64,000 nucleotides of DNA from the NCBI RefSeq assembly GCF_024971095.1, contig NZ_CP069717.1, positions 2,046,001 through 2,110,000 on the forward strand. The letters run 5' to 3'. This stretch comes from Microbacterium neungamense. GTDB lineage: Bacteria > Actinomycetota > Actinomycetes > Actinomycetales > Microbacteriaceae. Position numbers and translations under genes: made by a program. Below, one piece after another: positions 19,353 through 29,890 of the stretch (position 1 is the stretch's first letter; each line of letters opens with the position of its first letter). Below the pieces are notes generated by a model. That model had not been told where the DNA came from. It ran no database searches and was given only the letters and a program-made list of their open reading frames with translations.

Positions 19353-20546
19353 ATGTCCCCCCGTCGGCGCCGGACGCTCACCGCTCGCGGTGCCGGGTGC
19401 CTGGCGCTCGGCGTCCTGCTGGTGATCGCCGGCGGCGTGGCCGCCGCCCCCGCGCTGCAGTACGTCGGCGCGCTGCTGGTGCTGCTGACCGTGATCGCCG
19501 TGCTGGCGGTGCGGCTGCCGCGCCGGCGCGGCACGGTGACGCGGGTGATCGCGACCGACCTGGTCGCCGTGGGCGAGGCGTCCCGCGTGTCGGTGCGCTT
19601 CGACCTGGTGGCCCCCGGCATCCCGCGCGGCGTCTGGCGGGACGTGCTTCCGGACGCGGTCAGCGGCACGGCATCCGGGGAGTACCCGGACGGCAGCCGC
19701 GTGCTGCGCTACGAGATCACCGGGGTGCGCCGCGGCATCTCCACGCTGGGGCCGCTGATCCTGCGGACGGTGGACCCGTTCGGGCTCGCCCAGCGGGAGC
19801 AGGTGTTCGGCGACACCCGCACCATCACCGTGGTGCCCCAGGTGTCGGCGCTCGCCCCGCTGCCGACGCGGGTGGGTGCCGCGGGCGGCACCGCGCAGAC
19901 CCGGTCGAGCCGGCTCGGGCAGGGCAGCGACGACCTCATCCCGCGGCGGTACGTGTCCGGCGACTCGATGCGCCGCATCCACTGGCGCGCCACCGCGCAC
20001 CGCGGCGATCTCATGGTCCGGCAGGAGGAGGAGGAGTCCAGCCCGGACGCGATGGTCGTGCTCGACCGCTCGGCGGCGCGCTGGCCTCGCGCCGGGGAGG
20101 AGCCGGATCCCGGCTTCGAGGCGGCCGTGTCGCTGTGCGCCTCCGCCGCCCTGCGCTTCATGCAGGACGGGTACAGCGTGGACGTGCTGGATTCCTCCGG
20201 CACGCTGCTCGGGGCGCTGCGCGGGCACGAGGACGACCGGGACGGGCTGCTCGTCGCCCTGGCCGCCCTCGCTCCGCGCGGCGAGGCGCGCGACATCCGC
20301 TCCCTGGTGGGCGGGACGGCGCCGGGGCCGCTGGTGATGATCACGGGACGGCTGTCGGAGGAGGACGCCGGGCACCTGAGCACGGCCGGGGCGGCGGCGC
20401 CGATGCTGTTCGCCAGCGCACCGGAGGCCGGTGCGCTGGCGGCGGCGTCCCATCGCGGCTGGCGCACCGCGCACCTGCGCACCGGGGACGACCTCGCCGA
20501 GGTGTGGGCCGACGCCCTGCCGGAGTTCGGGAGCGCGCGTGTTTGA
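19353..20546 (+). CDS. DUF58 domain-containing membrane protein
   Basis: A 397-residue protein with two N-terminal transmembrane helices (~15-55), a beta-rich middle, and the DUF58 core GSDDLIPRRYVSGDSMRRIHWRATAHRGDLMVRQ, followed by a vWA-like fold. It is the usual partner of MoxR ATPases. Its stop overlaps the GTG of the transglutaminase gene by eight bases, indicating tight coupling. Its own ATG lies 3 bases after the moxR stop. Confidence 0.9.
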   Translation: MSPRRRRTLTARGAGCLALGVLLVIAGGVAAAPALQYVGALLVLLTVIAVLAVRLPRRRGTVTRVIATDLVAVGEASRVSVRFDLVAPGIPRGVWRDVLPDAVSGTASGEYPDGSRVLRYEITGVRRGISTLGPLILRTVDPFGLAQREQVFGDTRTITVVPQVSALAPLPTRVGAAGGTAQTRSSRLGQGSDDLIPRRYVSGDSMRRIHWRATAHRGDLMVRQEEEESSPDAMVVLDRSAARWPRAGEEPDPGFEAAVSLCASAALRFMQDGYSVDVLDSSGTLLGALRGHEDDRDGLLVALAALAPRGEARDIRSLVGGTAPGPLVMITGRLSEEDAGHLSTAGAAAPMLFASAPEAGALAAASHRGWRTAHLRTGDDLAEVWADALPEFGSARV

Positions 20547-22806
20547 GCGGAGCAGGATGCCGGAGGGTCCGCCGCGGCCGGCGGGGGCGGCTGTCGCTGC
20601 GGAGGAGACGCACGCGGTGCGACGGCGGGCCGTGTCGGGCGCCGCGCTCGGCGCCGCGGCCACGCTGGTGCCGATGTGGCCGTACACCGGGGTGATCACG
20701 CCCGGACGGTGGACGTTCGTGGTCGTCGTGCTCGTCGCCGTCATCGCCCTCACCGGTCTGGCCGCGCGCAGCGCCGCCGCGCGCCTGCGCCGCGGGACCC
20801 GCGAGCTGATCGCCCTGTGCGCCCAGCTCGCCGCGGCGGGGATGATCGGCACGGCGCTGCTGGCGCCGGAGGGCGCCGGGTTCGGCCTCATCCCGACCTC
20901 GGCGACGGTGCGCGTGCACGGCATCCGGATCCAGCAGGCGCTCGACGAGATCGTGAACGGATCCGCGCCGCTGGCGGCATCCGTCCCCCTCGCCACCCTG
21001 CTCGGACTCTCCTTCGCCGTGGTCGCGGTGCTCGTGGACCACCTCGTGGCGCAGCGGCTGGCGCTCCTGGCGGTGCTGCTGACCACGGTGGTCGGGGCGA
21101 TGCCGATGCTGGTCACCTTCGGCGGCGTCAACATCGCCTGGTTCCTGCTGCACGCCGTGCTGGTGCTCCTGCTGCTGCGCACCGCGGCCCGCGGCGATCG
21201 CGACTCGCCCCGCGAGGCGTCCTTCGCGGTGGCGATGACGGTGGGCGCGGCGTCGGTCGCCGGCGCCCTGATCGTGGCGCCCGGGCTGCCGGCGGCGGAG
21301 ACTCTGCCCGGTGCGGGTGCGGCGCTGACCGTCGATGCCAACCTGCGGCTGGGCGACGACCTGCGCCGGCCTCGGGAGACCGAGGTGCTCACGGTGGTCA
21401 CCACCGGCACAGCCGCGCCGTACCTGCGGATGGCGACGCTCTCGCGGTTCGACGGTGAGGTGTGGCGCCCCGACCGCAGCAGGCTGCAGCCGCTGTCGGA
21501 CGGGTTCGGCGGGGCGGACTGGACGGAGGAGATCGCGACCACGCAGGAGCGGACCTCCATCCGGGTGCTCGGGATGTCGAGCAGCCGGCTGCCGGTGCCG
21601 TACGCCGCCGAGGAGGTGTTCGGCGTGGCGAGCGGGTGGAGCGCCATGCCGCTGAACCGGACGGTGATCAGCCGCGGCCGCGACGCCGCCGGCAGCGACT
21701 ACACCGTGGAGGCGACCGTCGTGACGCCCACCCTGGAGCAGATCCAGGCCGCGGAGGCGACCGCGGCTCCGGTCGACCTGCAGCCCGCCGCGGACCTGCC
21801 GCCGGTCATCGCGGAGACCGCGCGCGAGGTGACGGCCGGGGCGCAGAACGACTACGACCGGCTCATCGCGCTGCAGGACTGGTTCCGGTCCGCGTTCAGC
21901 TACTCCCTCGAGGCGCCGGTGGAGGAGGGCTTCGATGGCACGGGCGTGGAGGCGGTGGAGCGCTTCCTGCAGGAGCGCACCGGGTACTGCATCCACTTCG
22001 CCGGGGCGTTCGCGCTGATGGCGCAGACCATGGACATGCCGGTGCGGATCGTGGTCGGCTACCTGCCCGGAAACCCCACCGATCAGCAGCGCGGGGACGA
22101 CACGGTGTACTCGGTCACCAGCGACCAGCTGCACGCCTGGCCCGAGGTGTTCTTCTCCGGGATCGGGTGGGTGCCCTTCGAGCCGACGGCGACGCTCGGC
22201 GTGCCCACGGCGTTCGCCCCGGCGAGCACGACCGGCGGAACCGGGGGCACCCCGGACGAGCCGGGACAGGAGCAGGGCCCGACGACCGCGCCGACCACGG
22301 GACCGACCGCGGGTCAGGATCCGCGGGCGGACGAGGCCGGCGGCGGTGACGCGCTGCGCACGGTCGACCCGAGGCCGGTGACGTACACGGTGCTCGGCGT
22401 GCTCGCGGTCGTGCTGCTGCCCGCCGCGGTGCGCGCGGTGCGCCGTCTGGTGCGGTTCGGCAGGGCGCGGGCGGGCGATGCGCTGGCCGCGTGGCGCGAG
22501 CTCACCGACACGCTGGTCGATCTCGGCCTTCCGGCCACCGACGCGCAGACCGTGCGGATGCGCGCCGCCGAGCTGGTGGAGGAGAGAGGGGTGGATGCCG
22601 CGGCGATCGCCCGGCTGGTGGACGCGCTGGAGCAGGCGGGGTATGCGCGCAATCCCCGGGATGCCGGCGATCTGGCCGCTCCGCTGCGGACGGTGCTGCG
22701 GCGCCTGGGCGGCGTGCTCGGGCCGGTGGCGCGGATCAGGGCGCTGATGATGCCGCGGTCGCTGCTGCCGAGGATCCGGTCCCGATCAGACGGCGCGCGC
22801 GTCTGA
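20539..22806 (+). CDS. TgpA-like membrane transglutaminase
   Basis: A 755-residue protein: about six N-terminal transmembrane helices (to ~215), an extracytoplasmic DUF3488/transglutaminase region, one helix near residues 615-635 and a cytoplasmic tail. The protease-like core has C484 in [17 protein letters not shown] and H532 in [10 protein letters not shown]. The third position is Glu (E548, VPFEPT) where most family members carry Asp. The GTG at 20539 overlaps the DUF58 gene; an ATG at 20557 is an alternative. The 3' end overlaps trhO, on the opposite strand, by 21 bases. The substrate is unknown. Confidence 0.88.
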   Translation: MFERSRMPEGPPRPAGAAVAAEETHAVRRRAVSGAALGAAATLVPMWPYTGVITPGRWTFVVVVLVAVIALTGLAARSAAARLRRGTRELIALCAQLAAAGMIGTALLAPEGAGFGLIPTSATVRVHGIRIQQALDEIVNGSAPLAASVPLATLLGLSFAVVAVLVDHLVAQRLALLAVLLTTVVGAMPMLVTFGGVNIAWFLLHAVLVLLLLRTAARGDRDSPREASFAVAMTVGAASVAGALIVAPGLPAAETLPGAGAALTVDANLRLGDDLRRPRETEVLTVVTTGTAAPYLRMATLSRFDGEVWRPDRSRLQPLSDGFGGADWTEEIATTQERTSIRVLGMSSSRLPVPYAAEEVFGVASGWSAMPLNRTVISRGRDAAGSDYTVEATVVTPTLEQIQAAEATAAPVDLQPAADLPPVIAETAREVTAGAQNDYDRLIALQDWFRSAFSYSLEAPVEEGFDGTGVEAVERFLQERTGYCIHFAGAFALMAQTMDMPVRIVVGYLPGNPTDQQRGDDTVYSVTSDQLHAWPEVFFSGIGWVPFEPTATLGVPTAFAPASTTGGTGGTPDEPGQEQGPTTAPTTGPTAGQDPRADEAGGGDALRTVDPRPVTYTVLGVLAVVLLPAAVRAVRRLVRFGRARAGDALAAWRELTDTLVDLGLPATDAQTVRMRAAELVEERGVDAAAIARLVDALEQAGYARNPRDAGDLAAPLRTVLRRLGGVLGPVARIRALMMPRSLLPRIRSRSDGARV

Positions 22807-23742
22807 GCGCTCGGCGGGCGGGGCGGACTGCTCGCGGCGCGCCGCGGGGTGCGCCTCCGCGTGTTCGGCGCACGCCACGGCGTCGCAGTCCTCGCACACC
22901 ACGGACTGCCGGCGGCAGGAGGCATCAGGGCAGTTCGCGGTGCGGCTGGTCGCCGCGCCGCATCCGCTGCACTCGCCGATGACGGCCGCGTGATCGGAGA
23001 AGGCGATCGCGCCGCGCCCGTCGAAGACGTACAGCGAGCCCTCCCAGAGGCCGTCGTCGCCGAAGGTCTCGCCGTAGCGGACGATGCCGCCGTCGAGCTG
23101 GTACACCTCGCCGAAGCCGCGCGCCGTCATCAGGCTGGAGAGCACCTCGCAGCGGATGCCGCCGGTGCAGTACGTCACCACCGGCTTGTCCTTGAGGTCG
23201 TCGTACGCTCCGGAGTCGAGCAGCCGCACGAAGTCGCGGGTGGTCTCGGTGTCGGGGACGACGGCGCCGCGGAAGCGCCCGATCTGCGCCTCGAGCGCAT
23301 TGCGGCCGTCGAAGAACACGACCTCCTCGCCGCGTTCGGCGACGAGCTCGTGCAGCGCCTCGGGGGTGAGGCGGATGCCGCCGCCGACGACGCCGTGCTC
23401 ATCGACGCGCAGCTCGCCCGGCGCTCCGAACGACACGATCTCGTCGCGCACCTTCACGCTCAGCTTCGGGAAGTCGAGGCTGAGACCGTCCTCGTCGAGC
23501 CCGGTGCCCTCGCTCCACTTGATGTCGGCGTTCTTGAAGGCGGGGTACTCGCGGAAGCGTCGCACCCACTTCTTCACGTTCGGCAGGTCACCGCCCAGGG
23601 TGCCGTTGATGCCGTGCGACGAGATCAGGATGCGGCCGCGGAGCTTCAGCGCCTCACACAGATCGCGCTGCCAGAGCCGGAGCGCCTCGGGGTCGGCGAG
23701 CGGCGCGAACGCGTAGAACAGGACGATCTTCGGGGTGGGCAC
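22786..23742 (-). CDS. trhO: tRNA uridine(34) hydroxylase, rhodanese family (UPF0176)
   Basis: A 318-residue TrhO/YceA-type protein. It has an N-terminal acylphosphatase-like domain ([11 protein letters not shown]...[11 protein letters not shown]), a rhodanese domain with the active-site loop CTGGIRCE (C192), and a cysteine-rich C-terminus ([21 protein letters not shown]) that looks like a metal site. In Bacillus and E. coli the enzyme hydroxylates U34 of tRNAs for wobble decoding. The GTG start lies six bases after TAGAAT, indicating leaderless translation. It converges with and overlaps the transglutaminase gene by 21 bases. Confidence 0.88.
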   Translation of the reverse strand: MPTPKIVLFYAFAPLADPEALRLWQRDLCEALKLRGRILISSHGINGTLGGDLPNVKKWVRRFREYPAFKNADIKWSEGTGLDEDGLSLDFPKLSVKVRDEIVSFGAPGELRVDEHGVVGGGIRLTPEALHELVAERGEEVVFFDGRNALEAQIGRFRGAVVPDTETTRDFVRLLDSGAYDDLKDKPVVTYCTGGIRCEVLSSLMTARGFGEVYQLDGGIVRYGETFGDDGLWEGSLYVFDGRGAIAFSDHAAVIGECSGCGAATSRTANCPDASCRRQSVVCEDCDAVACAEHAEAHPAARREQSAPPAERSDARAV

Positions 23743-23748
23743 CAGGAG

Positions 23749-23754
23749 ATTCTA
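23749..23754 (-). promoter_or_regulatory. Leaderless-type -10 box of trhO
   Basis: TAGAAT exactly six bases before the GTG of trhO; the best match to TANNNT in the window. Confidence 0.6.
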
Positions 23755-23800
23755 GGCGCCCGTCCTCCCGGTCCCTCCCGGCCGCCGCGCGCCCTCCACA

Positions 23801-24021
23801 GCTCGCACCGGCGCAGCCGGAGCGAGACGAACGCCCCCGGTCGTTGAGCGCCCTTCGACAGGCTCAGGAACCGCACCGGCGCAGCCGGAGCGAGACGAAA
23901 CGCCCTCGGCGGATCGGGACGCCACAGCCCCCAGTTGTTCCCCCTCCCCCGGTCGTTGAGCGCCCTTCGACAGGCTCAGGAACCGCACCGGCGCAGCCGG
24001 AGCGAGACGAAACGCCCTCGC
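23801..24021. repeat. Intergenic repeats of the GCGAGACGAAACGCCC family
   Basis: Between trhO and tRNA-Ser there is one partial copy (23801-23837) and two ~70-bp copies (23838-23907 and 23951-24021). The copies contain GGTCGTTGAGCGCCC, TTCGACAGGCTCAGGAACCG and CGGAGCGAGACGAAACGCCC. Related cores recur at 33946-34172 and 51633-51756. No gene is seen in this 310-base stretch. Confidence 0.8.
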
Positions 24022-24029
24022 CGATCGGA

Positions 24030-24035
24030 TAGGAT
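24030..24035 (+). promoter_or_regulatory. -10 box of tRNA-Ser
   Basis: TAGGAT, 17 bases before the tRNA 5' end; no convincing -35 hexamer. Confidence 0.4.
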
Positions 24036-24052
24036 GGTCAGGTTGTTCCCCA

Positions 24053-24137
24053 GGTGACGTGTCCGAGCGGCCGAAGGAGCACGCTTGGAAAGCGTGTGTT
24101 GTGCAAGCAACCGAGGGTTCGAATCCCTCCGTCACCG
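24053..24137 (+). tRNA. tRNA-Ser (anticodon GGA)
   Basis: An 85-nt class II tRNA. Acceptor GGTGACG pairs with CGTCACC (24130-24136) and the discriminator is G. The anticodon loop is TTGGAAA with anticodon GGA (reads UCC/UCU). A long variable arm follows, and the T-arm is GAGGGTTCGAATCCCTC. CCA is not encoded. A strong hairpin terminator follows at once. Confidence 0.97.
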
Positions 24138-24142
24138 CCGAC

Positions 24143-24179
24143 TGTCCGAAGGCCTCCGCGTAGCGGGGGCCTTCGGACA
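24143..24179 (+). terminator. Terminator of tRNA-Ser
   Basis: A 12-bp perfect stem (TGTCCGAAGGCC with GGCCTTCGGACA) around a 13-nt loop that can itself pair, followed by TTTAT. Confidence 0.8.
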
Positions 24180-24191
24180 TTTATCGAGGTT

Positions 24192-24205
24192 GTGGGATTC
24201 GAACC
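24192..24205 (-). other. tRNA T-arm-like remnant
   Basis: On the minus strand this reads GGTTCGAATCCCAC, the sequence of a tRNA T-loop and 3' stem, but no D-arm or anticodon arm lies upstream and the 5' half of the stem matches poorly. It is perhaps a tRNA fragment left by recombination near tRNA-Ser, or chance. Confidence 0.25.
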
Positions 24206-24241
24206 AGCGGCGCGCAGCGCCGCCGCGTGACCCGCGGGGCG

Positions 24242-25621
24242 TCAGTCCTCGAATCGGATGCCGTAGCTGAGCGTCCCCGGCGGGGACGCCAGCGGCACCA
24301 TGCCGAGCCGCTCGTAGAAGGCCCTGGCACCGGTGTTCTCGGGGCTGAGTCCCAGATGCAGCCCGGGAACGCCCCGGCGGCGCAGCTCGGTGAACAGCGT
24401 GTCCATCAGCGCCCGTCCGAGACCCTGCCCCTGGGTCTCCGGGAGCAGGTCGATGTGCAGGTGCGCGGGGTACTCGGCGGTGTTCGGCTCGCGGCCGGGC
24501 GCGCGGCCCGCCGCGTACCTGATGATGCCGTCCTGCCGGGTGGGCTCGGCCTGGCCGGACAGCGGGTACCGCTCGGCATGCGTCGGCCACCACTCGTCCC
24601 GGAACCACTGCTCGAAGGCGTCCGTGTCATCCGTGGCGACGATGTAGCCGATCACACGGCCGTCCTCCGCCTCGACCACCCAAGCCAGATCCGGATGCCG
24701 TTCGGCGTAGGGCACCGCGAACACGTCGCCCCACAACCGGTCATCGGTGAACATCCCGGTCGCGTCCCCGCCGGCATCCGCGGTGCGCACGCACACCTCG
24801 TAGAGCGCATCGCAGTCTTCGGGGCGGTACGGACGGATGCGCGGCGCGGCGGTCTCCTCGGGATCCGGCCCGGACGGAACGGCCGGCGCGGACGGCCCGG
24901 ACGGCGCCGACGGCCCGGACGGCTCAGACGGCCCGGACGGCCCGGACGGCGCCGACGGCCCGGACGGGTCAGACGGCGCCGCGGACGGAGCATCCGTCCA
25001 TCCCAGCGAAGCCCACGAGGACGCTGCCGCGACGACGATCAGCGCCGCGCCGACGCCGACGAGGATTCCGCCCACCGTGTCGGTCAGCCAGTGCACGCTC
25101 AGCACGGTGCGCGACAGCGCCATCAGCACCGTCCACAGGATGCCGAGAACCGCGACCCAGATCCGCGGGAACACCGCCCACAGCACGACCGCGATCGTCG
25201 CGGCGTTCGCCGCATGCCCGGACGGGAAGGAACCGAAGTCGGAGGCCACGAGCATGTCGTCGGGACGCGCCCTGCGGAACACCCCCTTGATCAGCTGCAC
25301 CATCGCGGCGCTCACCGCGAACGCGAAGAACGCGAACAGCGCCGACCGCCACCGCTGCAGCAGCACCAGCAGGCCTGCGATGAGCATCGGCACGAGGATC
25401 GTCGCGATCCATCCGCCGCCGGTCTTGTTCATCACGTGTGCGAAGGCAAGCATCCACGGCTGCCGGACCTCCGCCATGAACGAGTTCCACGCGACGTCGA
25501 ACGACGCCGTCGCCTCGCCCGGCAGCACCACGACGAGTATGCCGAGCAGGCAGGCCGCCGTGATCAGCCCGGTTCCGGTCGTCAGCGCCGCGCGTCGAGT
25601 GATCGTCCGATGTGCGGTCAT
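24242..25621 (-). CDS. PAP2 phosphatase - GNAT acetyltransferase fusion
   Basis: A 459-residue two-domain protein. Residues ~15-205 form a membrane-embedded PAP2 lipid/diphosphate phosphatase with all three motifs: K112xxxxxR118P, PSGH (133-136) and SRxxxxxHxxxD (170-181). A Ser-Gly-Pro linker (~210-260) follows. Residues ~260-459 are a GNAT acetyltransferase (RPYRPEDCDALYEVCVRTADAG; LLPETQGQGLGRALMDTLF, the acetyl-CoA loop) of the subgroup related to O-GlcNAcase-linked acetyltransferases. The ATG at 25621 is followed by positive residues and a first helix. The linker is in frame with both halves, so this is a real fusion. Substrates of both halves are unknown. Confidence 0.8.
   Translation of the reverse strand: MTAHRTITRRAALTTGTGLITAACLLGILVVVLPGEATASFDVAWNSFMAEVRQPWMLAFAHVMNKTGGGWIATILVPMLIAGLLVLLQRWRSALFAFFAFAVSAAMVQLIKGVFRRARPDDMLVASDFGSFPSGHAANAATIAVVLWAVFPRIWVAVLGILWTVLMALSRTVLSVHWLTDTVGGILVGVGAALIVVAAASSWASLGWTDAPSAAPSDPSGPSAPSGPSGPSEPSGPSAPSGPSAPAVPSGPDPEETAAPRIRPYRPEDCDALYEVCVRTADAGGDATGMFTDDRLWGDVFAVPYAERHPDLAWVVEAEDGRVIGYIVATDDTDAFEQWFRDEWWPTHAERYPLSGQAEPTRQDGIIRYAAGRAPGREPNTAEYPAHLHIDLLPETQGQGLGRALMDTLFTELRRRGVPGLHLGLSPENTGARAFYERLGMVPLASPPGTLSYGIRFED
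24842..24994. repeat. SGP-type linker repeat
   Basis: A run of 9-bp units based on GACGGCCCG/GACGGCGCC encodes SGPSAPSGPSEPSGPS-type sequence between the PAP2 and GNAT domains. The in-frame period suggests length variation among strains. Confidence 0.75.
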
Positions 25622-25664
25622 CGTCCCATTCTGCCCAAGCCGCTCGAGAGGCGTCGGAGCGACG

Positions 25665-27074
25665 TCAGGGTGCCAGCATCCCGACCGACCGCGGGCGCAC
25701 CACGAGCCACAGCGAGAGGATGCCGACCACGGCGCATCCGACCATGACCGACGCCATCGTGGTCGCCGTGATCCCGGCATCCGCCGAGATCAACCCGACC
25801 ACCGGCGAGATGATCGCCGCCACGCCGAAGTTCGCCGCCCCGAGGATCGACGCCGCGGTGCCGGCGGCCTTGCCGTGCCGGTCGAGGGCGAGCACCTGCA
25901 CGCAGGGGAAGCTGAACCCGCAGGCCGTCATGAAGAACCACAGCGGGATGACCGTGCCCCAGAAGCCGAGCCCGAGCACATCGAACGCGACGATCGCCGC
26001 GCCGGAGACGAGCTGCATCGCCGTCGAGAACGCCAGGACCCACTGCGGCCCGAAGCGCGTCGCCAGCCGGGAGGACACCTGCACGCCGCCGACGACGCCG
26101 AGCGAGTTCACCGCGAACAGCAGCCCGTACGCCTGCGGGTCGAGGCCGTGCGTCTGCTGGAACAGGAACGGCGACGCGGACAGGTACGAGAACAGGCCGG
26201 AGAAGGTCATCCCGCCGATCACCAGCACCCCGAGGTACACGCGATCGGTGAGCACGCTGCGGTACCGCTGCAGCACGGTCGTCGCCCCGCGCTCGTGACG
26301 ACGCTCCCGCGGCAGGGTCTCCGGGATGAGCAGCACCGCCGAGACGAGCATGACCGCTCCGTAGCCGGCGAGCACGCCGAAGATGCCTCGCCACGGCATC
26401 ACCGTGAGCAGCGCCGATCCGATGAGCGGCGCCACCACCGGCGCCACTCCCGACACCAGTGCCAGGCGCGACAGCATCACGACGAGACGCTGCCCGCCGA
26501 AGAGGTCGCGTACGATCGCCATCGCCACGACGCCGCCGGCCGCCGCGCCGATGCCCATCAGCACCCGTGCGATGCCGAGCAGCATGAGATCGGGGGCGAA
26601 CGCCGCGGCGAGGCTGGAGAGCACATGCAGCGCGGTGACCACGATCAGCGGGATGCGGCGGCCGAGCTTGTCGCTGAGGGGCCCCACCACGAGCTGGCCG
26701 ATCGCGAAGCCGATCATCGTGCCGGTCAGCGTCAGCTGGATCATGGCCGCCGAGGTGGCGAAGTCCTGCTCCAGCTGCGGGAACGCCGGCAGGTACAGGT
26801 CGATCGTGAACGGGCCCAGCGCGGTTAGCGCTCCGAGCAGCAGGATGTACGCCGTGCGCCGGCCGCACGGGATCGCGTCGCCCGGATGCAGGACGACCGG
26901 TGCGGTCGCCGGATTCCTGCCGAGCGTGCGGATCGCCCCGGTCGGCGGCGTGGCGCGGATGGTGTCGGTGATGGCGCGGATGCTGCCGGTCGGCGTGCGG
27001 GAGTGCTCAGTGGGCGTGTCGGAACTCTCGGTGGGCGTGCGGATGCTGCCGGTGGGCGTGCGGAGGTCGGTCAC
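25665..27074 (-). CDS. Bcr/CflA family MFS multidrug efflux protein
   Basis: A 469-residue, twelve-helix major facilitator of the DHA1 group. The motif A region is GQLVVGPLSDKLGRRIPLI, preceded by LGPFTIDLYLPAFPQLEQDF, typical of Bcr/CflA exporters. The N-terminus carries an unusual ~60-residue hydrophilic extension with four 7-residue repeats (TPTxSxR). The GTG at 27074 has GAAGG eight bases upstream, but an internal start nearer the first helix cannot be excluded. It lies between the PAP2-GNAT gene and metB on the same strand. Likely drug or metabolite export; substrate not inferable. Confidence 0.85.
   Translation of the reverse strand: MTDLRTPTGSIRTPTESSDTPTEHSRTPTGSIRAITDTIRATPPTGAIRTLGRNPATAPVVLHPGDAIPCGRRTAYILLLGALTALGPFTIDLYLPAFPQLEQDFATSAAMIQLTLTGTMIGFAIGQLVVGPLSDKLGRRIPLIVVTALHVLSSLAAAFAPDLMLLGIARVLMGIGAAAGGVVAMAIVRDLFGGQRLVVMLSRLALVSGVAPVVAPLIGSALLTVMPWRGIFGVLAGYGAVMLVSAVLLIPETLPRERRHERGATTVLQRYRSVLTDRVYLGVLVIGGMTFSGLFSYLSASPFLFQQTHGLDPQAYGLLFAVNSLGVVGGVQVSSRLATRFGPQWVLAFSTAMQLVSGAAIVAFDVLGLGFWGTVIPLWFFMTACGFSFPCVQVLALDRHGKAAGTAASILGAANFGVAAIISPVVGLISADAGITATTMASVMVGCAVVGILSLWLVVRPRSVGMLAP
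26976..27059. repeat. Four 21-bp repeats at the start of the Bcr/CflA gene
   Basis: Four imperfect 21-bp units encode TPTGSIR, TPTESSD, TPTEHSR and TPTGSIR. The period equals seven codons. Confidence 0.7.
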
Positions 27075-27195
27075 GGAAGGCCTTCACGAGTGGGGGATGC
27101 CGGGCCGAATCGTTTCGACTCGGAGGGTTCCATGCTACTCGCGGGCATCCGCTCGTCCGCAACGGGCAGCCAGCGCGCGCCCGTGCGCCCCGCCG

Positions 27196-28350
27196 TCAGC
27201 GGGCGACGCGGGCGAGGCCCTGCTCGAGGTCGGCGATGAGGTCGCTCACGTCCTCGATGCCCACCGACAGGCGGACGACGTTCTCGGGCACGGCGAGCGC
27301 GGTGCCGCGCACCGACGCGTGCGTCATCTCCGGCGGGTAGCCGATCAGCGACTCCACTCCCCCGAGCGACTCGGCGAGCTGGAACAGTTCGGTGGACTCC
27401 GCGAAGGCGCGGGCCGCCTCGGGTCCGGCGGCGAGCCCCAGCGAGAGCATCCCGCCGAAGGCGCTCATCTGCCGCGCGGCCACCTCGTGCCCGGGGTGCG
27501 ACGACAGCCCCGGGTAGAACACCTCGGAGAACTCGGGCCGCGCCGCCGCCCACTCCGCGATCGCCGCCGCGTTCTCGGAGTGCTGCCGCATCCGCACCGC
27601 GAGCGTCTTGATGCCGCGGGTCGTCAGCCAGGCGTCCAGCGGGGCGGAGACGGCCCCGACCGCGAACTGCTGGAACCCGACCTGCTCGACGAACCGGTCG
27701 TCGCCGAACACGACGGCGCCGCCGAGAACATCGGAGTGCCCTCCGAGGTACTTCGTGGTCGAGTGCACGACGAGGTCCGCGCCGAGCGCGAGGGGCTGCT
27801 GCAGCGCGGGCGAGGCGAAGGTGTTGTCGACCACGACGATCGCCCCTGCGGCGTGCGCGATCCCGGCGATCTGCGCGATGTCGACGATCTTCAGCAGCGG
27901 GTTGCTCGGCGTCTCCAGCCAGACGATCCGGGTCTCCGGCCGCAGCGCCGAGCGCAGGGCGTCGGCGTCGCCGAGTTCGACCGTCGTGGTGTCGATGCCC
28001 CACGGCGCGAGCACCCGGGTGAGCAGCCGGTAGGTGCCGCCGTACACGTCGTTGCCGAGCACGACGTGATCGCCCGGCTTCAGGACGCCGCGCAGCAGCG
28101 CGTCCTCGGCGGCAAGCCCCGAGGCGAACGACAGCGCCCGTACGCCGCCCTCGAGCGCGGCGAGCTGCGTCTCCAGCGACGAGCGGGTGGGGTTGCCGGC
28201 CCGGTTGTACTCGTAGCCGCCGCGGAAGTTGCCGATGCCGTCCTGCACGTGAGTGGACGACTGGTAGATCGGCGGGATGATCGCCCCGGTCGTCGGGTCC
28301 GGCGTCTGGCCGGCATGGATGGCACGGGTGGCGAAGGCGCGGTCGGTCAT
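27196..28350 (-). CDS. metB: Cystathionine gamma-synthase (or gamma-lyase)
   Basis: A 384-residue PLP enzyme of the Cys/Met metabolism family. It has YEYNRAGNPTRSSLETQLAALEGG, VWLETPSNPLLKIVDI, and the PLP lysine K200 in VVHSTTKYLGGHSDVLGG. MetB joins O-acyl-homoserine and cysteine to cystathionine, while close homologues cleave cystathionine. With the neighbouring cystathionine beta-synthase, a reverse-transsulfuration role as gamma-lyase is equally plausible. GAGGAGTGAC precedes the ATG. Two GACACA-N-TGTG palindromes lie upstream. Family certain; direction of reaction uncertain. Confidence 0.88.
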   Translation of the reverse strand: MTDRAFATRAIHAGQTPDPTTGAIIPPIYQSSTHVQDGIGNFRGGYEYNRAGNPTRSSLETQLAALEGGVRALSFASGLAAEDALLRGVLKPGDHVVLGNDVYGGTYRLLTRVLAPWGIDTTTVELGDADALRSALRPETRIVWLETPSNPLLKIVDIAQIAGIAHAAGAIVVVDNTFASPALQQPLALGADLVVHSTTKYLGGHSDVLGGAVVFGDDRFVEQVGFQQFAVGAVSAPLDAWLTTRGIKTLAVRMRQHSENAAAIAEWAAARPEFSEVFYPGLSSHPGHEVAARQMSAFGGMLSLGLAAGPEAARAFAESTELFQLAESLGGVESLIGYPPEMTHASVRGTALAVPENVVRLSVGIEDVSDLIADLEQGLARVAR

Positions 28351-28374
28351 GTCACTCCTCGGGTCGGTGCTTCC

Positions 28375-28380
28375 ACGCTA
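28375..28380 (-). promoter_or_regulatory. Candidate -10 box of metB
   Basis: TAGCGT, 24 bases before the metB ATG, which has its own GAGGAG ribosome binding site. Confidence 0.4.
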
Positions 28381-28412
28381 CGCCCCGCGCCCGGGGCACC
28401 CCCGCCCCTCCC

Positions 28413-28477
28413 GACACAATGTGTCACCAAGTGCTGAGGGAAGCCCCTCCGACCCGCAGTTCGGGACACAGTGTGGC
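28413..28477 (-). promoter_or_regulatory. Pair of GACACA-N-TGTG palindromes upstream of metB
   Basis: GACACA-A-TGTGTC (28413-28425) is a perfect palindrome, and GACACA-G-TGTGGC (28465-28477) matches it at 11 of 12 arm bases, 52 bp away. Both lie between cbs and metB, upstream of the TAGCGT box. This is the layout of a regulator with two binding sites. The regulator is not identified. Confidence 0.5.
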
Positions 28478-28492
28478 TGGAAGGGCGGGGGC

Positions 28493-29878
<1,386 letters not shown>

Positions 29879-29884
29879 GCTCTC

Positions 29885-29890
29885 AGGCTA
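29885..29890 (-). promoter_or_regulatory. Leaderless-type -10 box of cbs
   Basis: TAGCCT, six bases before the ATG of cbs. Confidence 0.55.

Noticed and set aside
24053..24137. Integrated element at tRNA-Ser
   Set aside because: No integrase, no direct repeat of the tRNA 3' end and no phage or plasmid genes nearby; only a weak T-arm-like fragment.
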